A stretch of DNA of 64,000 nt from Leptolyngbya sp. PCC 6406 (GTDB lineage Bacteria > Cyanobacteriota > Cyanobacteriia > Phormidesmidales > Phormidesmidaceae), in contig NZ_KI913949.1 of assembly GCF_000332095.2 (NCBI RefSeq), positions 3,310,235 to 3,374,234 on the forward strand, in the 5' to 3' direction. Positions 16,952 through 25,025 of this stretch are shown here, piece by piece. The notes under the pieces were generated by a model that was not told where the DNA came from, searched no databases, and saw nothing but the letters and a program-made list of their open reading frames with translations. The position numbers and the translations under genes were made by a program. Position 1 is the first letter of the stretch, and every line of letters begins with the position of its first letter.

Positions 16952-17818
16952 CTAGGGTGTGGATTGGGTGATCGCAGCGCGGGTTAGGTTGACCCGCTGG
17001 GCCAAGGGCTCAGGGGCGATCGCTTCCAAGCCCGCCGCCATCATTAGATCTTGCCAGAGGCGAGTCAGGTCGCGATCGCTGGGGTTCTCGTAGCGCTCGG
17101 TGGCCAAGAGGGTGAGGGCATCGGCCCAGAGACCATTCTCAGCATAGAAGGTGACTCGGGCGGCTATGGATGCAGTAGCGGTGGGCGTTGCTGTCGGGGC
17201 AACGCGATGCACCCAGCCACTCACCACCGGATTTTCCGTCAACTGCTCCGTATTGCATTCCACCATCATTTGCCAGTAGTAGTGGTGGTCTACCTCTAGT
17301 CCGGCAATGGTGTCCGGCAGGTAAATGCCAACGATTCCCCCCTCGTGGGTAATGGGGAAGCGGACGCTGACCAATTCCTCTACCGCTGACGGATCCAGTG
17401 GGTCTGTTTGCAGGGTGAACTGGGCAGTGGTGGGCTCCTCTAGGGGTGGCACGTAGATAAAGAAGGCGGGGTGACTGCGCGTCGTATCATCCACTGGCAA
17501 GCTTGCTTCCAGGGACAGTCCTTCCTCTGCGGCTTCTCCATCGGTCACTGCTGGGGTCAAGGGCAGTAGTTCGGCTCCCTCTCCCAGGCAAGCAGCTCCT
17601 CGGCGAAAGGCTCCCAACCGATAGCGCACAGGTCGTGCCCCAACACGCAGGCGAACCTGGGCTAGTTCAAGGGTAGCGGGGGTGTTCTCTAGGGCTGGGG
17701 TAAAACCATTCGCTGCCCAGACTCCGGTGGGGGAAAGCAAACCCAGACCCAATAGTAGGCTGGCCCCGGTAACCCATGGGCCAGAGTTCCAGGGGGAGGT
17801 TGGGGATAGTAAAGCCAT
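16952..17818 (-). CDS. DUF928 family secreted protein, copy 2
   Basis: 288-aa paralogue of the 15558-16436 gene, alike along its whole length, with the most divergence in the signal peptide and in the linker after the YYW motif (HHYYWQMMVEC is conserved). The signal peptide is followed by VWAANGF, a plausible cleavage region. AGAGGA lies 7 nt before the ATG. The C-terminal ALTLLATERYENPSDRDLTRLWQDLM is virtually the same as in copy 1. It was probably created by the tandem duplication described for this locus. Confidence 0.88.
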   Translation of the reverse strand: MALLSPTSPWNSGPWVTGASLLLGLGLLSPTGVWAANGFTPALENTPATLELAQVRLRVGARPVRYRLGAFRRGAACLGEGAELLPLTPAVTDGEAAEEGLSLEASLPVDDTTRSHPAFFIYVPPLEEPTTAQFTLQTDPLDPSAVEELVSVRFPITHEGGIVGIYLPDTIAGLEVDHHYYWQMMVECNTEQLTENPVVSGWVHRVAPTATPTATASIAARVTFYAENGLWADALTLLATERYENPSDRDLTRLWQDLMMAAGLEAIAPEPLAQRVNLTRAAITQSTP

Positions 17819-17995
17819 GATATTTTCCTCTTGGGGGGCGTTTTAGTGGGGGCAATGGGGACGCACTTACTGGAAATTCGGACGAATCTGGAGAGATAGA
17901 CGTTCCAAAATTTTGGGAAAGTGTTAACTATCGTTTCACTGCGATCGCGGCACAATCCGCAGAATTCATCCCGCTTGAATTTATCCGGTTGAGCT

Positions 17996-18027
17996 AAAAA
18001 CGGCACAGGGCTCCCATAGGAGCCCTG
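17996..18027 (-). terminator. Rho-independent terminator of DUF928 copy 3
   Basis: On the minus strand CAGGGCTCC-TATG-GGAGCCCTG forms a perfect 9-bp stem and is followed by TGCCGTTTTT. It lies about 40 nt after the stop of the copy-3 gene. Confidence 0.75.
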
Positions 18028-18067
18028 GTGGAATTCAGCAATATCCAGCCTAGAGAGCCGCGCCGAG

Positions 18068-18844
18068 CTACTCGACGACTTGCACCACGGGGGCTCCCGA
18101 AAATTCCACTAATCCAGCAGACTCCATCAGCGATCGCCAATCGGCACTCACCGTCCCATTCGCCGGATCCTGGTAGCGGGCAGTAGCCAGAGTCGAGACT
18201 GCATCCTGCCAGATTCCGTTTTCCGCATAGAAGGTAGCTTGCTGAGAGGGCGTTCCTGTCACAGGCACCCCAGCCAGAGTGGTACGAGAAATCCAGCCAC
18301 TTACGACGGGATTACCGTCAGCGGTATTCACATTACACTCCACCGCCATCTGCCAGTAGTAGATCTCCCCGACTTGTAGCTCTTCACTGCCTAAGCTAGA
18401 AGTCTTAATCCCCACAACACCTGACTGTCCCGACAGCTCAAACTCCGCACTCACCAGTTCATGAGTCCCCAATTCGTCTTGCAGGGTGAATTGGGCGGTC
18501 TTCGCACCGTTGAGATCGGGTACGTGAACCCATAGGGTGGGACTGGAGGAAACAGTCAAATCAACGGGGTCAATGTCATCCGCCTGCTCCCTGGCCAGGG
18601 GAGGCACCAAGGGCACGAGTTCCTGCCCTTCAGCAAGGCAAGACCCGCTACGGCGAAACCCACCAACCCGGTAGCGAGAGGGTCGTGAACCTAAATTCAG
18701 ACGCAGAGCCAATTCTAGGGTAGCCCCCGTCCCGCCCAACTGGAACCGAGAGATGCCGGGGGAAAGCGCCGCATCTGCGCCCCCTGCGGATAGACCGAGG
18801 GTAAGGGCGATCGCTAACATCATCGAATTTCGACGCAGATGCAT
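18068..18844 (-). CDS. DUF928 family secreted protein, copy 3
   Basis: 258-aa, more divergent DUF928 paralogue. It has a signal peptide (hydrophobic residues 7-22, then GGADAAL), SRYRVGGFRRSGSCLAEG, the PTLWVHVPDL segment, IYYWQMAVECN and a helical C-terminus with DAVSTLATARYQDPANG. The start at 18844 is chosen over the longer frame because GGAGG lies 7 nt upstream of that ATG. It is the outermost gene of the three-gene DUF928 array and has its own terminator. Confidence 0.87.
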   Translation of the reverse strand: MHLRRNSMMLAIALTLGLSAGGADAALSPGISRFQLGGTGATLELALRLNLGSRPSRYRVGGFRRSGSCLAEGQELVPLVPPLAREQADDIDPVDLTVSSSPTLWVHVPDLNGAKTAQFTLQDELGTHELVSAEFELSGQSGVVGIKTSSLGSEELQVGEIYYWQMAVECNVNTADGNPVVSGWISRTTLAGVPVTGTPSQQATFYAENGIWQDAVSTLATARYQDPANGTVSADWRSLMESAGLVEFSGAPVVQVVE

Positions 18845-19359
18845 GGGTTTTCCTCCAAAAGTCAGGGGTTTACAGGTGAAACAATCCACTCAAGCCAGCT
18901 AACGGACTAAATACTCGCTATAGATGCTGATACCTCCGTAATCTCCCGCAGGAGATGAGCTATCACGATACACAGACATAGAGTAAATTTCACAATTTTC
19001 GTTTCTATCCTGGCCTATCCATTTTGTAATATCAAGCACTTCTGGCTCTGTTTAACTACGGTTTGACCATTGGGCAATGAATACAAGCCTCCGGTACGAT
19101 ATTTCGGGCCAGCTATCGTTACATTCTGTAACCTTGATGCAGCAATCTTGTCGTAACTCCGTAAGAGGATGTTTTGAAAGTCACATTTGTCATTGAACTT
19201 TATACGCCGACCTACTTGGCCGACCTACTTAAGGGTTGTTTTAGGCTGGAATCAGTGCTGCACATTGACATCAAAGACAGCAAAATCTGGATTCAGTAAC
19301 GCCCCTTAGTCTGCTACCCTTGCCAGTCGTGCCCCTAGGTAGATTTGGGAACCTAAGCC
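18845..19359. other. Intergenic region, AT-rich, with possible xisI remnant
   Basis: About 515 nt upstream of both the DUF928 array and the deacetylase gene. A direct repeat, GCCGACCTACTT, is seen at 19207-19230. The frame at 19246-19299 is described separately. No RNA structure or intact gene was recognised. Confidence 0.4.
19246..19299 (+). pseudogene. Possible remnant of a xisI gene
   Basis: The 17 codons LESVLHIDIKDSKIWIQ followed by TAA resemble the conserved VLHIDIxxGKIWIQ core of XisI (fdxN element excision controlling factor) proteins. No start, no flanking XisI sequence and no xisH are visible. The short match makes this tentative. Confidence 0.35.
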
Positions 19360-20274
19360 TTGCAGCTCAACCACCACGGACGCTACAGCTATTCGGCCAT
19401 TACCCAGCGGCCCGACTACAGTTGGCCCGAGGGTCAACGGTTAGCCGTCTATATCGCCCTCAATCTGGAACATTTTACCTTTGGCTCAGGGCTAGGGGCA
19501 GAGCTAGCTCCAGGGGGTCCACCGCCCGATGTGCTCAACTACGCTTGGCGCGACTACGGCAACCGAGTCGGGGTCTGGCGACTGCTGGAGTTGTTCAACC
19601 AGTTAGAGCTGCCGGTGGCGCTGCTGGTGAACTCGACCATTTACGATTACTGCCCGGAGGTAGTGGCGGCTTTTCGCGATGGTCCTCGACGGGCCTCGGG
19701 CCATCGCACCCATGAAATTGTTGCCCATGGCCGCACCAACTCTGAGCGCCAGAGCATACTGACCGAAGCGGAGGAAGCCGCCCTGATTGCTGAAACCACT
19801 CAAATCCTGGCCCACCACGAGGGACAACCGCCCCAGGGCTGGCTTGGCCCCTGGATTGCCCAGAGCACTGTCACCCCTGACCTGCTACAGGAGGCGGGCT
19901 ATACCTATCTGCTCGACTGGTGTCACGACGATCAACCCATCTGGTTTAAGACTCGCCAAGGGCGCATTCTCTCGGTGCCTTACCCCCAAGAGATTAACGA
20001 CATCCCCGCGATTTTGGCCCGCAAGGCCAGTGCCGCAGAGTTCGCCGAGATGATTGTGGATACCTTCGACGAAATGCTGGAGCAGTCTCGTCAGCAGCCT
20101 CTGGTGTACGGAATTGCACTACACCCTTACATTGTGGGGCAGCCTTTTCGGTTGCGACATCTGAGGCGGGCGCTGACGCACATTGCTAGTATTGCGGCAG
20201 CACAGCCCGAGCGGGTGTGGTTGACTCAACCCGGTGCGATCGCGGCCCACATCCATAAAATCCACATCCACTAA
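19360..20274 (+). CDS. Polysaccharide deacetylase family (NodB-like, PuuE/allantoinase-type)
   Basis: 304-aa metal-dependent carbohydrate-esterase-4-fold hydrolase. AVYIALNLEHF is the first strand (usual D replaced by N in the NLE segment), HEIVAHGRTNSE (about residues 116-127) carries the His pair of the metal site, and GWLGPWIAQS (about 161-170) and YLLDWCHDDQP complete the barrel. The length fits the PuuE subgroup, which acts on small amides as well as glycans, so the substrate is open. Between VAAFRDG and HEIV there are about ten residues (PRRASGHRT) that look like an insertion. The TTG at 19360 is used because no ATG lies upstream of the conserved core. Confidence 0.8.
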   Translation: MQLNHHGRYSYSAITQRPDYSWPEGQRLAVYIALNLEHFTFGSGLGAELAPGGPPPDVLNYAWRDYGNRVGVWRLLELFNQLELPVALLVNSTIYDYCPEVVAAFRDGPRRASGHRTHEIVAHGRTNSERQSILTEAEEAALIAETTQILAHHEGQPPQGWLGPWIAQSTVTPDLLQEAGYTYLLDWCHDDQPIWFKTRQGRILSVPYPQEINDIPAILARKASAAEFAEMIVDTFDEMLEQSRQQPLVYGIALHPYIVGQPFRLRHLRRALTHIASIAAAQPERVWLTQPGAIAAHIHKIHIH

Positions 20275-20304
20275 TTAGCCCTTGTCAACTAGCGTTTTGT
20301 CTGG

Positions 20305-20712
20305 ATGAGATTGCCCATGGAGGTTACGGTTACCCCAATTACGGTCCATAAGCGCGTGCCCCTAACCATTAGCCGGGGTACAGCTTCGCAGTCTACAAAT
20401 CTTTGGGTGCGGATTCGTCAGGATGGCATTGAGGGCTGGGGGGAGGCGACGCCCTTTTCTATTGGCACCCAGACCCAAACCACTGCCGCGATCGCAGCCG
20501 ACCTCACCCGCCTCATTCCGCAGTTGGCATCCCTGCATCCCCTCGATCGCCAGCGGCTGGAGCCCCACTTGCGCCCCCTCAACTCCGCTGCACGGGCGGC
20601 GGTGGATGTTGCCCTCCACGACTGGTTGGGTAAACAGGTAGGACTCCCCCTGTGGCAATTGTGGGGGCTAGACTGCGATAAAAGGGGGGTAGTTCATTTT
20701 AGTAAAGGATAA
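20305..20712 (+). pseudogene. Dipeptide epimerase (enolase superfamily), truncated by insertion
   Basis: Only the N-terminal capping domain of a mandelate-racemase/muconate-lactonising-type enzyme remains. ITVHKRVPLTISRGTASQS and GIEGWGEATPF are typical of L-Ala-D/L-Glu epimerases, and ALHDWLGKQVGLPLWQLWGLD marks the start of the barrel. Homology stops at about 20675, where unrelated DNA with an IS-like zinc-finger ORF begins, so the catalytic barrel with its Lys/Asp residues is missing. The 135-aa frame ends in non-homologous sequence. It follows the deacetylase by 30 nt. Confidence 0.8.
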
Positions 20713-20764
20713 AGAAAAATAAGGCATCGCCGTCATATTCCTAGATTCTCAGGGAGTAGGACAC

Positions 20765-20923
20765 ATGAAAATCGAGATGACCTGCCCAACATGTGGGTCT
20801 CACGACATCTCTAAGAACGGTACTACTAGGCGTGGTAAGCAGAACTACAAGTGCTTGGTGGTAACCACAGATAAAGTATGGGCTAAGGCCGATCTCGGTG
20901 TTGAGGTTCAGGTTATTCGATGA
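20765..20923 (+). pseudogene. IS1-like transposase N-terminal fragment
   Basis: From ATG 20765 the frame encodes MKIEMTCPTCGSHDISKNG and RRGKQNYKCL, the CxxC zinc ribbon found at the start of IS1-type (InsA) transposases. After about 36 codons the similarity ends and the frame runs into unrelated sequence. A similar zinc ribbon starts the intact transposase at 36121. Confidence 0.6.
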
Positions 20924-21054
20924 GGCGGGGCAGCCTCGCTTGAATGAGGTTTATACCCGCGCCCGATTTGACCTGGTGATTGATTACCACCAATCTCTCA
21001 AAACTCACCTTTTCCCTAACGAAACAGCCTGGGTAGAAAGTATGATTACGTAAG
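20913..21054 (+). pseudogene. C-terminal fragment, probably of a DUF4058 protein
   Basis: A frame without start encodes LNEVYTRARFDLVIDY and ends NETAWVESMIT before TAA. The VYxRARFDLxIDY...W pattern resembles the C-terminus of DUF4058 proteins, which are common in cyanobacteria. Assigned from recall of the family and therefore tentative. Confidence 0.4.
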
Positions 21055-21071
21055 GTCGCAACACCTGTTTC

Positions 21072-21184
21072 AAACCGACTTCCACTGCCACGCCTGCTCC
21101 AGAAACTGGTCTTGCCCCAGATCTGCCAAGGTTTTCGCCTGGGCTTTGATCTGGCCCTCCAAAATTGTCTGCACGGCAATTTCA
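21072..21184 (-). pseudogene. Valyl-tRNA synthetase fragment
   Basis: About 37 codons on the minus strand, EIAVQTILEGQIKAQAKT followed by DLGQDQFLEQAWQWKS, match the ValRS segment just after the HIGH region (normally SIAVQTILEKQLKAEGKT...REKFLERAWQWKAESGG). A TGA follows directly. There is no start and no other ValRS sequence nearby, so this is a displaced gene scrap. Confidence 0.65.
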
Positions 21185-21239
21185 TTTTACCCAACCTACA
21201 TCATTGGCCTATCAGCTAAGAAGCTGATTGAGATACAGA

Positions 21240-22349
21240 ATGCAGGAAATTTACTATCGGGTTAATAGAATAAAATCAGATAAGTTTGAGTTTGCAGATG
21301 AATCTGCATTGGAAGATTTCATCTGGAATAACATTAAAAGACTATTTCGACTTACACCTATTAGAAGACAGCATCATGTGAGCGGCAACTATTGTGACAT
21401 TCTTGCTGTTTCAGAAACGGGTTCGATTGCAATTATAGAGTTAAAAAACTCTGAGGACAGATACGTTGTCCAACAAATTACTCGATACTATAACGAATTA
21501 CTAGTCCAAAAACCCTATAGCGACAAGATTGACTATCAACAGCCGATTGATTTGATTGTCATCTCTCCAAACTTTCACAAAGACAATTTCACAGACAAAC
21601 AATACAGCAAGCTCAACTTAAGTTTTATTGAGTTCAAACTGAGTGGAGAACTAGAGCTTTACTTTGATGCTCAAGATGTAGATTCAGGAGTTTCTTGTAG
21701 AGCAGAAGTACCTTTTCTCATCTCTCAAGGCAAAGAAAATATTATTGAAGTACCAAGCATACCTCGCTCTTTTAATACCGGACTATCTCGTTGCGAATAC
21801 ATTGATTCTTATTTGTTGTTAGCAGCGAGAGAGAAAATCATAAAATTTGATAATAGAATAAAAGAAATTCAATTGTCTTCTGGAGATTTCTTGTATGGAA
21901 AAGGCAAAACAAAACCTTGTGCCCAGATCAGATTCAGAAAGAAAAAGATAGTTGAAACCTCAAGAGACATGCTCGATTTCGGATTGTGGCTGCCGATCGC
22001 GCTGTATTCATTTGATGTTAGGAGTAGAGTAACCAGAGTAATGCTTCCAGGGATTTGTCTGAATCAGAATTATGATAATCATGACTATTTATCGTATCGT
22101 TTACATCAACAAGGGGTAGGGAGAACACGCAAAGTCTCAAACTCCTGGAGTGGGCAAGAATATCTTTGGCATTTCCTAAAAAAGGAGTTGAAAGAAGAAG
22201 TTAATTTCAGGAATCTAGAGCCATATATTGATAAGTATTGCAGCCTAAAACAATATTCAAACCCGACAAAAGGCAGGTTAGAATATATGGAATTCTTCCT
22301 GGAAATAGCTCTTGATACATGGAAATATAAGTTGGATTACCCAAAATAA
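21240..22349 (+). CDS. NucS/DUF91-like PD-(D/E)XK nuclease-domain protein
   Basis: 369-aa protein. The N-terminal 100 residues form a restriction-endonuclease-like fold: YCDILAVSETGSIAIIELKN (residues 51-70) gives Asp53, Glu67 and Lys69 of the PD-ExK site, and VVQQITRYYNEL resembles the Q-x-x-R-Y helix of NucS-type nucleases. The rest (about 130-369) is unrecognised. The gene is much more AT-rich than its neighbours and sits in a region of gene fragments, so it was probably acquired horizontally. A role in DNA repair or defence is plausible but not shown. A TTG 12 nt upstream is an alternative start. Confidence 0.65.
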   Translation: MQEIYYRVNRIKSDKFEFADESALEDFIWNNIKRLFRLTPIRRQHHVSGNYCDILAVSETGSIAIIELKNSEDRYVVQQITRYYNELLVQKPYSDKIDYQQPIDLIVISPNFHKDNFTDKQYSKLNLSFIEFKLSGELELYFDAQDVDSGVSCRAEVPFLISQGKENIIEVPSIPRSFNTGLSRCEYIDSYLLLAAREKIIKFDNRIKEIQLSSGDFLYGKGKTKPCAQIRFRKKKIVETSRDMLDFGLWLPIALYSFDVRSRVTRVMLPGICLNQNYDNHDYLSYRLHQQGVGRTRKVSNSWSGQEYLWHFLKKELKEEVNFRNLEPYIDKYCSLKQYSNPTKGRLEYMEFFLEIALDTWKYKLDYPK

Positions 22350-22755
22350 ATAGTCGATTTTTTTTGGAATGTGTTCAGCAAGTAGAGTGAGCACTGCCCA
22401 CCACATCCAACCCCTTCCCTACAAAATCTGCCTCCCTACAGGCCCAATCTTCCCCATACATTCCCGCCCCCACAAACCGCCGAAAACTCCCATCCATGAG
22501 GGCACCTCACCAACACATACTTCACCGGGTTGTAGCACCCCAAACCCCTGCAAATCTGAGAAGCGCGATGGTCTCTTGATCATGCGACATAGATAAACTG
22601 TGCTGAATTCAAAATATTGCATCGGCGTAGTAGTCCGACAAGCCTAAATTTGTAGTTTAAGTGATGTGATGGTAAAACCCAAAAAAGCTTGCTGCTGTTG
22701 GGTTTCACTCCGTTTCATCCAACCTACGAGAACCTAAATTTTTAGTCTTGATGCT
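22350..22755. other. Intergenic region with REP-type palindromes
   Basis: About 400 nt after the nuclease gene with no recognisable gene. Its right half contains a palindromic unit (about 22698-22727, TTGGGTTTCACTCCG with a matching CCAACCTAC end) related to repeats around the RayT gene, and decayed ends (TAGTAGTCCGACAA) of the TAGTG-type MITE family. Confidence 0.5.
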
Positions 22756-22789
22756 GTAGGTTGGGTAGAGCGCTAGCGGAACCCAACAT
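22756..22789. repeat. REP-type palindrome upstream of RayT
   Basis: GTAGGTTGGGTAGAGCGC followed by the mirrored AACCCAACAT. The same unit recurs at 24775-24806, 37791-37866 and 58932-59007. REP palindromes flanking a Y1-type transposase are the usual arrangement for RayT. Confidence 0.65.
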
Positions 22790-23022
22790 CGCCGATAGTT
22801 TACCCACCCACCAACCCATCCTAAGTGCACAAACTCCCCCTCACCCCATGCACTATCGCCGCGCCAAAACCCCAGGGGCCACCTACTTTTTCACCGTCGT
22901 CACCTACCAGCGGCAACCCCTATTCCAAAACCATGAAACCGTGGCCCTACTTCGCCACGCCTTTCACACCATCAAGACAGAATTCCCCTTCACCATTGAT
23001 GCCATCGTTGTCCTTCCCGATC

Positions 23023-24390
23023 CAACACTTCGGACAGATTTAGGCGGCTATAGCTCCAGCTTAGGCGGCTATAGCCCCGTAATTTAGGAGGCTCTGGTAG
23101 TTGGGGTGGGATTTAATCAAAGTTGGCTCCAGGTCGAACATGGCCGTAAATAGGTCGAGAAGATGTTGATTGAGGGCTTGCCGTTTGAAAGAGGCCATGG
23201 AGAAGCTGACAGGTTCAGCGGATTCAGCTCCCGATTGAGTAGATTGCAGTGCTGCTTTGGCCAAATTGAGGGCCATCAAGCTGGCATTGACATGGGAGTC
23301 GAGCGCCTCGGGAGACCGGGCCTGGCAGTCCGCTAGTCCTGTGAATTGACGGGCATCGCGGAAGATGAATTCAATTTGAAACCGAGCAGCGTAGCAGCGA
23401 TAGAGATGGATGGGGTCAATGTCAATGTCGGTGGAGAAGAGGACGACATAACTCTGCCGTCCGTCCTGCTCTTTCAGCAGATAGGCTAAGCGGATGCGGC
23501 GCTTGAGAGAGACCGACCAGACGACAGCCGTGTAGAGAGAGACCCCATTTTCTAGGGTCTCGACGAACGTGAAGCGACTGGGGTCGGCCAGATTCACCTT
23601 GTCGCCATAGCGACGGCGGTTACCCCGCCGCTTCTGGGGGCCATCATAGAGAAATTTGAGGTTGGCATCGCTGCGTAGCCGCCCAATGGACTGGAAACCC
23701 AACTGCACCACTCCCGTGACCCATTTGTACTTGCTGTAGAAGCCATCCGCTACCACGTAGCGAATCCCCGCTGGAAAGAAGGCGGTGCAATAGGCCAGAT
23801 GTCCTAAGTAACAATCAACTCGGCTCTTGGGGGGTGTTGTCTCGTCAGCCGTGGCAGGTTCTTGTGCCCCTAGCCCCGCTGCGGTTTGTTGCGCCGATAG
23901 GGCATAGCCGGTCTTCTGCCCCAGATCAACCACCGCCACCACTGACCATTCCAACCCCCGTTCGGCCCGCTGCGTTTTGCCGTTGTAGAACCAGTCCAGT
24001 CCGTAGGTGTGACGACCACTTTTCTCAGTAAAGGTGCAGTCCACCACTGCAATCTGAGTGCTGGTGTCTGCAATCACCTGCTCAATTAAGGCTTGGTTCA
24101 AGCTTTCTAGGCCCAGTCCAGCCTCAAAATGTCGCCGGTAGGTTCGTTCACAGCGGTCGCTGTATCGACTCAGGTTGGTGTAGTTGACTTTGCCACAAAC
24201 CACAAAAATCGTGGTCATCAGCGTCATCAGAAACTGGCGCTGCGGTTTGCTAAATGGCCTGCTGTCGTCAGCAGACCGGCTAAGATGCGGTTGAGGCTAT
24301 CCATCGGTGCACCGTGTTTTTCGTACACCTGCACTCTATGCGGTGGATAGCTTTTCTCCAACCTACCCCGAAAAACTGTCCGGAGTGTTG
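23023..24390 (-). mobile_element. 1,368-bp IS with 15-bp terminal inverted repeats
   Basis: Ends are CAACACTTCGGACAG (left) and, on the other strand, CAACACTCCGGACAG (right), with 14 of 15 matching. The target CGATC is duplicated on both sides (23018-23022 and 24391-24395). The element carries one DDE transposase gene. The intact reading frame of the split host gene across the junction confirms the boundaries. Confidence 0.92.
23061..24304 (-). pseudogene. IS4-like DDE transposase, frameshifted near its start
   Basis: The main frame (23061 to about 24260) encodes a DDE transposase with VVDCTFTEKSG (first Asp), VVADGFYSKYKW (second Asp) and YAARFQIEFIFRDARQF (catalytic Glu in a Y-x2-R-x3-E context, as in IS4). 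The natural N-terminus, MDSLNRILAGLLTTA from ATG 24304, is in another frame. It connects to PFSKPQRQFLMTLMTTIF only through a -1 shift at about 24249-24269. This is either a frameshift mutation or programmed shifting; IS4-type elements do not usually need the latter. The shorter ATG at 24227 would miss the N-terminal domain. Confidence 0.75.
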
Positions 24391-24774
24391 CGATCACATC
24401 CATAGCATTTGGACGCTGCCTCAAGACGATGCCGATTTCTCGACTCGGTGGCAACGCATCAAAGCCCGATTTAGCCTGCGGTGCCCCGATATCTACAAAC
24501 CACAACCATCCAGCTCGCGCTCACGTAAAGGCGAACAAGCCATCTGGCAGCGCCGATTTTGGGAGCACCAAATTCGTAATGAGGCCGACTTTAGCCAGCA
24601 TGTGGATTACATTCACTACAATCCGGTGAAGCATGGTCTTGTAGACAAGCCAAGGGATTGGCCTTATTCGAGTTTTCACCGCTATGTTGCAGATGGGGCT
24701 TATTCGGTAGATTGGGGGGCAACAGAAGCGATCGCGCTGGATGACAAAATTGGTTTTGAGTAGGGGGCTGTGGG

Positions 24775-24806
24775 TGTTGGGTTCCACTGCGTTCCACCCA
24801 ACCTAC
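24775..24806. repeat. REP-type palindrome downstream of RayT
   Basis: TGTTGGGTTCCACTGC followed by GTTCCACCCAACCTAC, a near-palindrome starting about 10 nt after the RayT stop. Same family as 22756-22789. Confidence 0.65.
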
Positions 24807-25025
24807 CAAACTTCCTGAGAGGCGGAAAGATTCATATTGCCTTCAATGGCACTGTCTCCTAATTGTATCGCCGCACCCAGCAGGGGCGATCGTCCCCACC
24901 CCCCTGCAAAGCTGAGGAATGAGATCGCGCAAAAAGGTTCCCTACTTTCTGTCCCTTCTATTGTCTCAAAGCCCTGAGCCGTGTGCCTTTGACCTCCCTT
25001 GTCACCCCTTAAGGATTTTCCTAGG

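Larger units (their letters stand above)
22848..24763 (+). pseudogene. REP-associated tyrosine transposase (RayT/TnpA-REP), split by an IS
   Basis: The gene is in two pieces: 22848-23022 encodes MHYRRAKTPGATYFFTVVTY through IDAIVVLPD, and 24396-24763 resumes with HIHSIWTLPQDDADF through QHVDYIHYNPVKHGLV. Joined and without the 5-bp target duplication the frame is continuous over 181 codons including stop. That is a complete RayT with the HxH metal motif (HIH), which spans the junction, and the catalytic Tyr region (YIHYNPVKHG). RayT proteins process REP palindromes. Both flanks carry such palindromes. The insertion inactivates the gene. Confidence 0.9.

Noticed and set aside
23018..24395. Active transposon with cargo genes
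   Set aside because: Only the transposase frame fits within the 1,368 bp; the other open frames are shadows.
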